Positions 40,370-53,290 of a stretch of DNA of 64,000 nt are shown one piece after another. The position numbers and the translations under genes were made by a program. Positions within the stretch are counted from its first letter, which is position 1; each line of letters starts with the position of its first letter. The notes beneath the pieces were generated by a model, which worked only from the letters and a program-made list of their open reading frames with translations, had not been told where the DNA came from and did not search any database. Origin of the DNA: Micropterix aruncella (taxonomy: Eukaryota > Arthropoda > Insecta > Lepidoptera > Micropterigidae); contig OX155961.1 of NCBI GenBank assembly GCA_944548615.1, forward strand, positions 34,810,108 through 34,874,107, written 5' to 3'.

Positions 40370-40900
40370 ACCTTAACTGTCCAAATATCAAGTAAGTAGA
40401 TGTCTAAATGTCCAAATGTCATTGGACACTTTCTCCCATTTTTCTGGCGATTAGTGGATTCCGTCCCAGTACCACTTTTCGATTTTTGAGGCTAACCATG
40501 CATCAAGCCAATTTTTCACTTCCTTTTAAGAATGGAAGTGCTTTTCTGAAAGTCCGCACTGTATCGATCAAAGATTAACTATCAAGTAAGTAGTTATCTA
40601 AATGTCCAAATGTCTAAATGTCAATAAATTTAAATAAATATATCAATAAACTTATATCAATAAACATATCAATAAATAAATATAAATAAGTGTTTAGTGT
40701 CAAATGAATGGTCCGATTGAGTACATTCCGGAAATATACCTACATAGGTTTATATATATGGGTAAATACATTAACCACAAATATTTCATAAAAAACCGTA
40801 ATTAGAATAATTATAAATATAATAGTTCACTTTCTGTAACGGCAGTCGTGTTTTTTATTCGTTTTAATATATTTACTTGTTTTGATTCCTTTTGTCAGTT
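40370..40900 (+). repeat. dispersed repeat G, copy 1
   Basis: Contains CCAAATATCAAGTAAGTAG, a run of ATGTCCAAATGTC, GTGTTTAGTGTCAAATGAA, ATTCCGGAAATATACCT and GGCAGTCGTGTTTTTTATTC. Copies at 43300-43490 and 43595-43850. No coding capacity. Confidence 0.75.
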
Positions 40901-41222
40901 GTCTCATTTCGACCCAAATTACAATACATCGTGATTTAGTTGGATTAATTTAATGTTAACGTTTGACGTTCATGTCACCAATTTTGAATCGTCATTCGAA
41001 TTTTGTGGTGTTGGGTTCGATTGCGTTTCTTTTTGAACTAATATCAAAAGCAGCTCATGCAAACGAGACAGAGCAGTGAGTTAGAACGGAATGTCAAATG
41101 AACGATCGTATTTTTTCCGCAAAAAAGCTACCTGCCAAGCCGAACTACCTGCCAAAAGCTACCTGCCGAGCTGAACAACGAACTCGGATAACCTGCATAC
41201 GAACGGTGGTTTGACATAAAGA

Positions 41223-41434
41223 AATAAAATATTTATTTAAACTATTTCAATTTGACTTTTACTTTCCCGGCAAGGAAAGTATTGTGGGCGCACTTCTGCG
41301 TGTCTGTCTGTTACATTTTTACATTACATTACATGTAAAAATGTAACAGACAGACACGCAGAAGTGCTCCCACAATACTTTCCTTGCCAGGAAAGTAAAA
41401 GTCAAATTGAAATAGTTTAAATAAATATTTTATT
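41223..41434. repeat. near-perfect 212-bp palindrome
   Basis: Two 102-bp arms with two mismatches around an 8-bp centre (41325-41332). Each arm consists of the first 60 or so bases of a family A repeat (ACTTTCCCGGCAAGG) plus about 40 bp of flanking AT-rich DNA. Confidence 0.95.
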
Positions 41435-41870
41435 GTATGTGTGTAATAATCCTCTACGATAGCGCCGAAACGCTTCATCTGATTGAGCTGAAATTTGACA
41501 TGCAGGCATCATTTGGTCAGGCAAGAGTTGAAAAGATTCTGGTTGAAATCGGTCTACCAGGGGGCGCGCTAGTCATACTTTAATCTCGAAAAAATCGGTA
41601 CACATATGCGTCGTAGGGTTGTAGCCACATTGTTAAATTTTAGTTACAATATCTTATATACAAGCGACAAAATAAATAAATCCGACGAACATTTAAATCA
41701 AATAATAACTTCGAGCCGCCCGAGGCTAGCAGAGAAACGAACTATATAGAAAAATAGCGATTTTAATACCTCGGAAATACTACAAAAATACCAGATTTGC
41801 TATCGGGTGGGGGGAGGGGGAAGGTGTGGTGGTGGTGGGGGGGGGGGGGGTTGTCAATTTTCTCCTTTCT
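41435..41870 (+). repeat. family A repeat, copy 3, with poly-G tract
   Basis: Continues family A after the palindrome (CTACGATAGCGCCGAAACGC to TTGTCAATTT). G-rich run at about 41811-41850 at the same place as in copies 2 and 5. Confidence 0.7.
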
Positions 41871-42009
41871 TCGATATTCTTCTTCTTCCGTCGATCATAT
41901 TCAGGATGTGTAAAGTTTCGGGCGACAAAATTCTTCTGATATTCTTCTTCTTCCGTGGGTTCCTATCCTGCCTTCTCTAGGGTACTTTAATTGATACCCA
42001 AGTGCTAAA

Positions 42010-42242
42010 GGGGTTGGGGGGAGGGGGGGGTAGCGTTGGCTGGATGGGTTTTAGGAGGGTTGGAGAGGAGGGGTTTGAAGAAGGGATTGAGAGCGGTGGG
42101 GAAGGTGAGGGGCTAAAGAGAGGGGAATGAGGGGGGGGGGATGAAGGGGCTGAGGGAGAGGGGAGTCGGAGGGGAGGGGGAGTTAAGGGGTGGTTGGTCA
42201 AGGGGAGGTTGAGGGGGGGGGGGGGGGGTCGGGGGGAGAGGA
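42010..42242 (+). repeat. G-rich low-complexity tract
   Basis: About 230 bp of mostly G and A on the plus strand, with at least a dozen runs of four or more G and two of ten or more. It can form G-quadruplexes. Proline/serine-rich open frames on the minus strand are a consequence of the composition. Confidence 0.9.
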
Positions 42243-43299
42243 TAGTGGGTTATCATTAAAGCAAAAAAAATGATTATTAAAAAATATAAGATCATCGCAA
42301 CCACAGAGATGAGAATTAGCATCGCAATCCCTAGCCTATCTATGTATACCTATACCCCTTATAGTCATAAATTAATGACACTTGTACTCGGTACTCTGTA
42401 GGTACTTATATTTTCGTAATTGTACTTATAACTCGAGTACTCGGTACTCAAGTACTTTTTACCTGTACTCGGAACAACTCTTATGTATTTGGTGTTGTAG
42501 TGTGGATAGGCATACGTTTTACATCCATGCATGTATTTAAAAATGCTCATCCAACAGCGGAGAATAGGGCTGAATGCAACGGTGACTTTATTAATGCATT
42601 TGTCAGCGTGACAAGGACGTAAAACAAACGGCTATGTCCTCAGCGGGGGCGCTTTATGGGCGAATGGAACAAGTCGCTATCATAGACTAACCTACCTACT
42701 TTATGCATGTCATAATTTCACTCAGAGGAATGCATAAATACTGGAAGTGCTGCCAGTCGCGAAAGGTTGATTTCGGTGGACTTGGACCAATTGAATTTTA
42801 TACGCTTTTAAATGCAATTCTTTCTTTAAATGCAAAGACGATTTTTTTATGTTCAATGATTGGCTTCGCTTTCGGATAGATAAAGACGGATTTTGACGAA
42901 CTGACGCCGCCCTTACTTCTTTGTTTCCTGGTCGCGGACAGAAAGAGGGCGACCAGAGTTTTGAATTTTTACTGTCGCACCTGTATTTTAGAACATCCGG
43001 ATCCATTTTCTAATGTTATCGTCACATGGTGCATTGCGTGTAAGATAGGGACTCCATGTACCCCTACCCCTGTACGAACTCCATGATACAAACGTTGAGC
43101 AGTCACTATTGAATCACCGTTACAATAATACGCTAGTACGCAAAAAGCTCGATGCGTCCCCGGGTACTGCTCCATCCACTGCGACTAAAACTCCACAAAA
43201 TGGCGGACGCCACGATCCCCACCCGCGCCCCTCCGCTGCTCCAAATCAACTTCAGCACTAAAACAAATACCTGATACTCTTTTTGGACATCCTATATAT
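42243..43299. other. no supported gene; clustered GTACTCGGTACT motifs
   Basis: 42385-42480 holds six or more GTACTCG/AAGTAC motifs in both orientations, and GCAATCCCTAGCC at 42325 resembles the end near 4170. This may be the end of a hAT-type element; no partner end was found. 42720-43175 is less AT-rich but has no recognised frame. Confidence 0.35.
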
Positions 43300-43490
43300 C
43301 GTGTTTAGTGTTAAATGAAAGGTCCCATTCAGTACATTACGGAAATATATACGTATAAATACAAATAAATAAATATATTATGGATAAATACGAAAACCAC
43401 AAATATTTCATAAAAATACTGTAATAAGAATCACTTTCCGTGATAATAGTCGTGTTTGTATTCATTTTAATATATTTACTTGTTACCTAG
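43300..43490 (+). repeat. dispersed repeat G, copy 2
   Basis: GTGTTTAGTGTTAAATGAA to TTTTAATATATTTACTTGTT matches 40688-40880. Confidence 0.75.
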
Positions 43491-43594
43491 CACTAACGTG
43501 CTCATGTTATTTCTATTATAAGTTCTTCATGCAAGCGTTGTAACCTTTTCATAGGATAGTAAATTATTTGTGTATAAAAAGGTTTGGCAATTCT

Positions 43595-43850
43595 GTCCAA
43601 ATATCAAGTGAGTAGTTGCTAAATGTCCAAATGTTAATAAATTAACATAAATATATTGTGTTTAGTGGCAAATTAATTAGTATCTGATTGAGTAGGTACA
43701 TTCCGGAAATATACATGTATCTATATTGATAAATACATCAACCACAATATAAATAATTATAAATACAATAGTTCACGGCAGTTCACGGCAGTCACGGCAG
43801 TCGTGTTTTTTTATTCTTTTTCATATATTAACTTGTTTCAGCCACGTATT
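43595..43850 (+). repeat. dispersed repeat G, copy 3
   Basis: CCAAATATCAAGTGAGTAG to TATTAACTTGTTT. It has an added triple CACGGCAGT microduplication (about 43781-43803). Confidence 0.75.
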
Positions 43851-44480
43851 TAAGATTATCAGCTATAGAAAGAAGTGTTAAACTTGTCATAAAATAAGGT
43901 TTTCTTTTGTATATGTGGCAAAGTGGTACTACAAACTTTAAAAGTGGGTACGAAATTACCCATTCTCTTTTAGTTGTGTCCTTTATCACTTGTGTAACGT
44001 CTCAATTTATGATGTTGACTAGCTGTTTGCGTCGCTTCATTCATTGACTCGACCCCAGCGTACAATGCCACGGCTGGAGAGCACCCGTCGCGTCGCCTCG
44101 GCTGACTCACGTTTGATGGATGGGACCCGGTTTTCTTCGATTCATTCAGCGAGCAGTGTGGGTGCAAACTGCTAACAAGCACGCACAGACGCGACTTGGA
44201 GTGGTTGGCAATTAACATCAAGAAATCATAATAACAATAAAACTCTTAATATTCAGTAATAAGAATTGAAAAAAAAAACATTTTAAACACGAGCTTTCAT
44301 TAAAATGCGCTGAAAAGAAGAAAATAAACTTTGAAGACAATCAAACCCATATTGTTTTTAACATCACACAATTTTATATGATACTTATAAAAGTCTGTCG
44401 CGAGATTTTCCTGTGTTATATTTTTTTGTTAAAAATACAAAAAAAATATAATACCAAAAGAAAAAAACGAAATATAAAAA

Positions 44481-44560
44481 CTAGCTGTTGCCCGCGGCTT
44501 CGCTTCGCGCAAAGATTCGAATCGAGTTGCTAATTTGAGTAAGGTGGCGTATATTTGACC
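44481..44560 (-). mobile_element. Helitron-like 3' end, isolated
   Basis: Read on the minus strand: GAAGCCGCGGGCAACAGCTAG ending at 44481 and followed by T. It is the same end as the element at 53291-56686. No matching 5' TC end was found, so the extent is unknown. Confidence 0.5.
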
Positions 44561-47439
44561 TTTGGACAAAGACACTATATTTACCTAGCGAAAAAACTCC
44601 ATAACATATTTACCACGCAATTAGGCCAAGCTACAATCATTCAAAATGACTCTCACTACAAAAGACTGGTAACATTATGGTTATTACACTCGACGAGGGA
44701 GCACTGTGAGTTGTTAGTAACTAACGTTATTAAATAGGTGCAAAGATGATTTATATTACTTATTATTGTTATTATTATCTCATTAACCTCATAACTGTAT
44801 TCATATATCTCCCATATATATTATATCTCATTTAATTTAATAAATATATTTTTTTGTGTAATATATATACTATAATAGTTATACAATATACACTTGCAGG
44901 ATTTTCCATGACTAGAGAAATTACCTATACACCCGACAGATGAACACAGTACTAAATATCACCTCAATACAGGCTCTGCCTAGTGAGGTGATAAAATCCC
45001 ACCGAAGCCGCACCTTTAGTAAATTTCCAGGGTTCTACATTTTGTATGTACGACTAAATCATGTAAAATATAATATAGGAAATTTAATCACGTAATACTA
45101 GGGATAAATAAAATAAATAAATAATACGTGTGGCACTCGGGGACTGCCGCGGTAAAGCTATTGCATAGCATTTTTAACACCTTATGCAATTATAATTATT
45201 TATTTATTTTATTTTTTCTGATATCAGATAACTGCGCTCTATCGGAAAACGTTGAAATTATTCCGAATCATTTGTGGCTGCGGGAGCGGATCGGGCGAAA
45301 ACGGATTATTCGATATAAAGATAGATAATTAAATTATCTTTAAAATGGTGCAGGTTTCATAATAATACGCCAGATAGTATTTGCGTAGTAGTCGTTTTTG
45401 TGTTCGGTTAGACCTAATTTCACAAATTAATTACACTATGTAATATAAACAAAATCTAAAATATTCGAACCTAAGAATATTAGGAAAATGTTCTTGTTTG
45501 ACATATATTTTTTTCGAATCGTAAGCAGTACTCGTTTAGACGTAATTATCAGTTTAAAATCGTTAATTTTCGTTAAGAAATTTCTTCATTCGGTCGCCGC
45601 GCTGGCCTACTAGGCCCGCGATAAAAGCTAATAAAATAAATATTTGCCGTTTTAAACGCTACGACAAGATCTACTGCTAAATGGAGTCTTGTTCAAAGTT
45701 GTAGTATAATTAATTGAATTGATTTGAATTTTCTGGATTCGCGATACGCCTTGTTGAACAAATATTGGATATATGTCTGCTACTTGAAGAATTCTCTACT
45801 CCAAAAATAATCGGATAACATTAGAACCAATAATTCCTTTCAGTTGCAAAGTGCAAACGAATATCCACTAAAATATGTTAGGCTCCATTCCTGAGCTGTA
45901 CATAAATCATATAAAATGAATTTCGACGTGGAGGAGCTAAATTTCTAAGGAGTTTAATTATCTCTGCACTGAATTGTAACAATAAGTGTAATATTTTTTT
46001 AAACTATCTCCGGCTACAAACAAAAAACAATGAGTATAATTTCGACTTTACCCGCCTAATGTCACACGATTTAAAGACTTGATTAGATGTTTGATCAGGT
46101 AAGTTGACTTTGTACGTTAAGTAAATGAAAAAGTAAAAGGCTTTTAGTAAGTTAAAAAGTAAGTCAATAAATACTAAGTCGCCTCTTATTCGACTTACCA
46201 TTGCACTGGAATTCCGGACAGAAAGACTACCGTACAATTCCGGAAAAATTCGGACGTCTAAAAAGCCTTAGTGGTTGGAAAGTGGAATTAATAAAGTACA
46301 TTAGAATTATCAGAATTGAGTAAAATGGAAATAATAAGAAATAAAACCACATAATCTATGTTTTAATGGCCTAAAGCTTCATAAATAACTGTTTAAATTT
46401 AGGTTAGATATTTCATCATTTAATATATATTATAATAAACGCCATAAATACCTCATCGCAGATAAATACACCTAGGGTTTACTGCAAAGCCCCATTTATT
46501 GAACTGCTCATCGGCCCACACGACGTGCGGAAGCGATTTCTTATATTATTGTATTATGTATATCGTAGGACATCTAAACCAAGTAAATCTGGTTTAGACG
46601 TAAAGTTTTTATACTGAAAAAAACCAACATTTTATACTTGTCAGGACGATATTTGGGTTAAAGAGAGACGATCACTATGCTCCGACCTTTAAAAATAAAA
46701 ATAAAATTTTAATTTTAAATTGTGAATTCATTTATCAGTGCTTAATGTATACAAGAGCAAACTTGGAAAACCAGGAAAAGAATTCGAGTCTACACGAACA
46801 TAACACATGCAATATATCGCAGTATAACATCGCAATTCCGAAAGTGCGGCTGTGTATAAACCAGAAATCTTTTATATATTTGGGATATAAATTTTCAACC
46901 TGTTGCCATCAGAAATAAACAAAACTTCAGGAGGTTGCATTTAAGAAATGTATAAAAAGAAACCTAGCCATGCATGCTGTCCTAGATTTTAAAACATAAT
47001 TATAGCAGTTATCAAATCTTTTTGTTGATTCTTGGCTAAAATTTATTTTGAGTAGTATTTTGTTAAGTATAGGTACTGGCGTTGTTTCTGGTGTCATTGA
47101 TTATTATTTTTTTAAAAATTGGATATTTAAAAAAAATATTGATTGATTATTTTATAAATTTTATTCACATTGATATTTTTGTGTGATTTGAGTCTGTTTG
47201 TCGTTTGTAATTGAACCGAAGGAAACCTTGCTTTAATGAAGTTGTGTTTAATGAAGTTGTGAATAACTTCGCGCCAATATAAAATGACGTATTCCACAGT
47301 CTGTAACTTTTTGGAATGAAAAAATTATGACTATGACTATGAAATCTCAAATTTGCCTTATACTTTGCGATCAAAGTATTAAAAGGCTTATTTGAGTTTA
47401 CTCCTTAAGAATCGTTTAAAGCCTCGAGTACGAAAATTT
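44561..47439. other. AT-rich region, no supported gene
   Basis: About 2.9 kb without a recognisable gene. 45125-45170 (GTGGCACTCGGGGACTGCCG) looks like the edge of a common lepidopteran repeat, by impression only. Confidence 0.35.
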
Positions 47440-47700
47440 GATGGGTAGTAAAATCGAGCGTTAACAAAAATGTTTTATAAATGAATCAATGTTAGCGCCA
47501 TATAAGCAGAATATTTAAAAATCAAATTACTTTTCGTAGCACAGTAATAGACGTACCTGACAATAGATGGCAGTGCTACATGTATTATTCTGTTAACGCC
47601 ATCTAAATACAGAAATTAAATAACTTTTCGTAACATAGTAATATACGTACCTGACAATAGATGGCAGCACATGTATTATTCTTCAAAAACAATTTTAGTA
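47440..47700 (+). repeat. dispersed repeat C, copy 2, internally duplicated
   Basis: Matches the reverse complement of 19805-19985. The stretch from GTTAGCGCCATATAAGC to CATGTATTATTCT is present twice in tandem (period about 95 bp). Confidence 0.75.
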
Positions 47701-48930
47701 TAAGTAATATCAGTATTCAGCCTGCTATACAAATATCAACAATTAATTTGTGGAGCTTTGGAATTAAAGTTACAATTTTATTTATATCTATAGATATTGA
47801 TATTTATATTCATATACAGTGAGGTAAATAAAGGTATAAAATATTGTAAGATATGGAAGATACCAGTTCAAGTGATAATGGGAAAAAAATCAAGGAATAC
47901 GTGAATGCGGTTATTAAATAGGCTTGCTTTCAGTATTATAAGAGATGCGTTTATTTACCCTCCCTGCCTATTCTATATTCAATGATAATCTCAATTAAAT
48001 AGTAATCTCCAGTCTCGCGATTGGAGCTGACACGCACAATTTTTGTTTTTTTTTTTAAACTTTGATCATGATTCAGATTCTGTATACATAATTGAGATAT
48101 TCTCTTCAGTGGCTGCTCGCGTTGGTGATTTACGGGCAATTAGAGCGTGTCGCTATCCTAATGGCGGTCGCGTTCGCCTGGGCGCAAATATACATAATTT
48201 TACATTAAAATTTTACGGTCCGGGCGAGGCGCCACTGACGTCACGGGTGTCTTTCTAAATTTACGACCAGACGTTTCGGATTAGTTTGCAAGAATGTCAT
48301 TTCCTAGACAGCGTCGTCGACGCCAGGCTTGCTTGATGATTAGTAGATGAGCTCATGCCCGGAAGACAGGATTTTAGGGTCCCTGGGAAGCCCTAAGGCC
48401 GAGGTCTTTAAATTTTTTCCTAGTCAACCTTACCATAATAGATATTTTCTCATTTTTTCGTCAGTGTCGTATGTGGTTTGGCTTGGATCTGACGGTCAGT
48501 TGTGGCAGCGTCCTCCACTCTCACTTTCCGTTAGGATGGGTTATTGTGTCTCACTTAGGATGGGTTATTGTGCTGATGGTATCTTGGCAGCTACAGGGTT
48601 ATTGGTTTCTTGATAGATGCCTTTGGAGATTTTGTAGAAGAGATTATTTGCTATATACAGTCATATTTGATGCCTGCAATGCAGGCTGTCCCCAGGACAC
48701 TGGCACTGCTCAACAGGAATGCAAAAGGATAAAAATGACAAAGAATATAAGACTTTGTCTTACCTCTACCTTACTTCTATATTACTTACCTAATGTGCTT
48801 ACTTGCAACTACCTATACTCACACATAATTTGTTATATTTACAGTTGTTCATAATTTAACTTTACTTAGTTTAATGTGATTTGTTATGTAATATGCTTAA
48901 AATTGGTCTATCGTACAGGAAAAAGTTGTC
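47701..48930. other. no supported gene
   Basis: Open frames at 48347-48613 and 48471-48854 carry no recognised motif. 48534-48573 has a short direct repeat (TAGGATGGGTTATTGTG twice). Confidence 0.35.
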
Positions 48931-48931
48931 G

Positions 48932-49608
48932 TAGGGTGGGCCGAAAAAATATATTTTTTAAGTCGTTATACCGCGGAAAAGATGCGAATGGGGGAGACTA
49001 AAAAAGGGGAAAAAGAAATAAAAATCGGTTTATATCTTCCGGTCGCGCATGTGTTCAAATATTTTCCGAAATTAGGAAAAAATCACATTTTTACGATAGT
49101 TTTTAACATTTTAAATTAGTCTCTTCCCGAATGTATTAGCATAAATTCATACGTATTGTAACCACAGAAAATACCGCTTAAATATTATTTAAATTTATTA
49201 AAATCTTCCGGCCACGCATTGCCTTCAAAATTTCTGTTTTTTTCTATAAAATAGCAATAGTTTTAAATAGCACAGTTTAATGACAAAATACCACAGGTTT
49301 TTTTAATACTTTTCTTTATTAAATACAAAGTTAAATGATTACAAACAAATTATTGTAGATCACTAGTAATTTATATTTATAATACACAAGAATTTTAGCT
49401 ATTACATTCGGGAAAAGGCTAATTTTTAAATGTTAAAAATTATTGTAATAAAGGGATTTTTTCCAAATTTTAGCAAACTTTAGATGACATGCGCGACCGG
49501 AAGATATGAACCGATTTTATTTTTCCCTCCCCTCCCCCTCCCTGTTTAATCACCCCTATTTACAACTTTTTCGCGGCATTACGATTAAAAAAATAGCCTA
49601 CCGTGGAC
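48932..49608. mobile_element. MITE with long inverted repeats (about 220 bp)
   Basis: The left arm (48932-49150) and right arm (49390-49608) pair through GTTATACCGCGGAAAA/CGCGGCATTACG, AAATCGGTTTATATCTTCCG and TCTTCCCGAATGTATTAGC. Outer ends GTAGGGTGGGCC and, inverted, GTAGGCTATTTT. The G/C-rich purine block is in both arms. No coding capacity; target duplication not clear. Confidence 0.7.
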
Positions 49609-49949
49609 TATTTATGTTGGGTTTTAAAAATCTTGAATATATCTGGGATCTCTGAAAATAGAGCAAATCGAAAAAGATGTGCTGACCCAGACCAGCGCGA
49701 ACCAGTCCAAAAATATGTTATTATATTAATTACTATTGAAAATACATTTAATACCATTTAATTTCATCGTGGCAAAGGACGCTTATTCATCTTTTGTTGT
49801 AGCAATTTTGATGATGAATTTTGAATGAATTTTGGTCGAAATGGTCTGTTATATTGTTTTATACAGGATTTTAGGCTCATGATTTGCCAAAATGGAAGGT
49901 TGGTTAGATGAGGCCATCTGGAGCATACTGAAATATATGTTTTTTAGAC

Positions 49950-50600
49950 CTTTAGAGTTGTTAACTATTACGGATGAACCCGCCACCCTAGGAAGTTATA
50001 ACGATATTATATAATTACTTCCTCCATTGAGTGAACGCAGGGACTTGGGGACAGCACAGTCCATCGTCTAGCTACGCCAAAAAGCCCGTAAGAGTCCAAC
50101 GCCTTACCGCGAGTTACTGGGAAGTGAAACCAGCGGGCTAACCTCAAGCCCTCACTACCAGATTTGGACAGATATCTCCTCGTCTCGATCTAGTCACAGA
50201 TTTGAAGTCGCTTGCGCGGCCTGTAGGTACCTTATGTTAGCGGTAATTGCGGTCAAATTTATCGCGGACCGTGGCGCCATTTGCCCGTCAATATAACACG
50301 ACATCGGGTGTCCAACGGATCGTTTCAAAGGTAGCTGACATCAGGTCACGACCACCTAGGCTGTTTAGGAAAGGTACGTTTCCAGACACCCACCGTCCCC
50401 GTAATTCGCATGGGTCGATTCGCAACGCCGCACGATGCGCAAGCCGTCCAGTATAGCCCAAGGTTTTCCCCCAGATTTTATACTATCCCTCCTGTCCACG
50501 ATACATTCGTGAACATCACAGAGTCCTTTACAGGTTAGCTCCTCTTTGAGGAGGCTACCTGATGGGAGTAGGACCGTGAGTTAAACCGACCCAAAATAAC
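49950..50600 (+). repeat. dispersed repeat H, copy 1
   Basis: Contains CCCGTAAGAGTCCAACGCC, CAGATTTGGACAGATATCTC, GTCGCTTGCGCGGCCT and near its end GAGGAGGCTACCTGATGGGA. Copies at 51140-51490 (truncated) and 60720-61310. Possibly a LINE 3' region; not proven. Confidence 0.75.
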
Positions 50601-51139
50601 AAACTGGTCTTCAGGCCCAAGCTGCACGGAACCGTCAGATAACATTTTTCAGACCTGTCTAATGTTTTTTGAGCTACTTTGAAAAAATACATTATGGAAG
50701 AAACTGCAACGAAAACGGTTTAGTGGCTTTCGAATTATCGGCGGGCGCACAAGTAAGATGACTTTTCCAGTCCGTATTCTTGTTCTATACTTTTAAACTA
50801 TACAACATGCTATATTATCAATTTCTACTACCTATATTTTGTAAAAGTAAAATTTACCTTAGAATATTTCATGTTTATATCATATGCGTTGAGTGACTGC
50901 ATAGCTATCTGTATGTATCTTTATTGGTTTATGTTTTATTCATAGAGTTTAGAATGCAGAAAGCAGACCTTACCGTTGCCCTCTCAATATGCATGATATT
51001 CTTGTTACGCTGTTTGGTTGAAATGGTTGAAAAGCGAACAGCCGCAAAATCTTTAAACAGAGAGTAGATTAGGTACGCATTAATATTAGAAATTATATAG
51101 GTATAAGCACGTTGTAGAACAGCTATAAAGACATTGCGG

Positions 51140-51490
51140 GTTGTAAATTACTACGGCCGAACCCGTCACCCCAGTAAGTTATGAGATCGTGTCGTTCTGT
51201 CTCCCACGTAGTGAACGCAGATACTTAGGGACTTATACAGCCCACACTAACTACGCCAACAGCCCGTAAGAGTCCCATGCCTTACAGCGAGGCACTGGGA
51301 AGTGATTCAAGCAGGCCGACCTTGCGCCCTTACTACCCAATTTGGTCGGATTTCTCTATCCTCCAGTCTTGTCACAGACTTCAAGTCGCTTGCGCGGCCT
51401 TTGCCTGATGTTAGTGGTAATTCAGATCGAATTTGTCGCGGACCGTGGCACCCTTTGCCCGTAAATTTCACACGGGAGCAGGTGATTTTG
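51140..51490 (+). repeat. dispersed repeat H, copy 2 (truncated)
   Basis: CCGAACCCGTCACCCC to GTGGCACCCTTTGCCCGTAA matches 49978-50290. The right third is missing. Confidence 0.75.
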
Positions 51491-51499
51491 GATTGTTGT

Positions 51500-52389
51500 T
51501 TATTTTACTGTAAATTACGGTAAATTATATATTAAATTAAATTAAATTAATGTGAATTTTTCAGTTGTTATATGCTTAAAGACCGCAAAAAGGTCGATCG
51601 ACGCATAAACGAACAGATAAGACGAATATATACGATGTATCCGAAAAGCGAACCATTAGCTAGTAGCCGATAGTTCCGAGAGAGCAGTTTCCGCGTAGTG
51701 AGTAGGACTAGAACAGCTATTTCGCCGTACGGTTGCTTCGCTATCGGTCGTAAGGAAATCGATTCGCATCCGCGAAATGGATCGAGCGTATCGAATGTCT
51801 GCCATTTGCTTAAAACGCCCCATTCATTGCTACTATTAATAAATACAACTAAAGTTTCTCGAATACTATTTAATTTAATTTAATTAAATTTAAAGCAATT
51901 CACAAAACTATTACAAATTACAATATAGAACATCAAATAAAATATCACAAAGCTAAACCACTTAACACACAGCAAGTTACTAAACTCAATTACCAAATGA
52001 TGCCCTCTGTCCTATGTCGCCAAACTAAGCAAAGCGTGTGCTTGGGCGTACTATCCATAAATATAGAGCCGTTAAAAAATACATGTTGAAAAAAAAAAAA
52101 AAAAAAGAAAAATTTAAATGGCCACTTACAATTTTTATTTAGTACAGTGCCAAAAATGAAATAAAGAAGTACAGAGGTGGAAAACTCTAAATCACAGATA
52201 AAAAGTTTAAAAGTACTAAAATAGGAGTAGGTAAAAAAAGTCATATGGAAATTAAACATATTCAGGACGCTTTAGAAATCCGCTATTTATTATATTATCT
52301 ACAAATGAAACTTGAGGTATGGGCAAAGTCCATAATCAATATAATAATTTTGGGATTCTATAACTCTATGTTCACCAACCTCCAGGTTA
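51500..52389. other. AT-rich sequence, no supported gene
   Basis: Includes (AAATT)n-like runs at 51525-51545 and 51868-51892 and an A-run at 52090-52107. Nothing else recognised. Confidence 0.4.
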
Positions 52390-52865
52390 AACGGCTTACC
52401 CAATTATGTGTGTGTAGGTATGTGTGTTATTGTGTGTGCATGCGCGTGTGCCTGAGCGTGTGTGTGTCTGTGTGTGTGTGTGTGTGTTTATGTGTGTCTG
52501 TGTGTGTGTCTGTGTCTGTGTCAGTCAATTGTGAGTCTGTGTAAGTCAATTGACTTGAAATATGAAAACGAAAACTATCGCGGTTATTTGACATTATAAA
52601 TCTGTGTGTAACTATGTGTGTGTCTGTGTGTGCATGTGCGTGTGCCTGTACGTGTGTGTCTGTCTGTGTGTGTGTGTGTGTGTATGTGCATTAGTGTTTC
52701 TGTATGTGTGTGTGTGAGAGGGTGTGTCTGTATGTGTGTCAGTCAATTGTGAGTCTGTGTGAGTCAATTAACTAGAAATATTAAATCGAAGACTGTCGCG
52801 GTTGTTTGACGTTATAAATCTGTGTGTCTGTGCATGTGCGTGTGCCTGTGCGTTGTCTGTGTGTG

Positions 52866-52902
<37 letters not shown>

Positions 52903-52912
52903 ATAATTCATA
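52390..52912 (+). repeat. TG microsatellite in about 218-bp higher-order units
   Basis: Long TGTG runs are separated by a non-TG segment (GTCAGTCAATTGTGAGTCTG, then TCGCGGTT-TTTGAC-TTATAAATC) that recurs with a 218-bp step (52521 and 52739); a third TG block begins near 52820. Confidence 0.9.
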
Positions 52913-52917
52913 GTTTT

Positions 52918-53290
52918 TTAATTTACTTTCTCGACCCACCAACCGTTAGGGAGGGAAAAGTATTGTGAACGGCTTAAAAGTTTTCAGAAATACCCAATTC
53001 GATCCCCCTTGAGACGATTTAGACTATTTCCAGATAGACGTCTGTCTCTGTGTCGGACTGTCTGTTTGTATGTCACTATGTATTCCATCACGATAGCACC
53101 CAAACGCTTAACCCGATTGAGCTGAAATTTGGCACGCAGTCATCATTTAATTTTGATCATGGCAAGAGTTGAGATGGTTGTCGTTGAAATCGGTCCACCA
53201 GGGGCGCACTAGTCATATTTTAATCTCAAAATATTAGACGTAGATATTTGAAATTTAGTACAGACATGCCTTGTTAGGTTTTGGTTGGAA
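52918..53290 (+). repeat. family A repeat, copy 4, left part
   Basis: ACTTTCTCGACC to CCTTGTTAGGTTTTGGTTGGAA. The copy resumes at 56687. Confidence 0.8.

Noticed and set aside
41977..42322. Proline-rich minus-strand frames
   Set aside because: Produced by the G-rich low-complexity tract; no start context or conservation.
52245..52544. Cys/Val-rich plus-strand frame
   Set aside because: Translation of the TG microsatellite.
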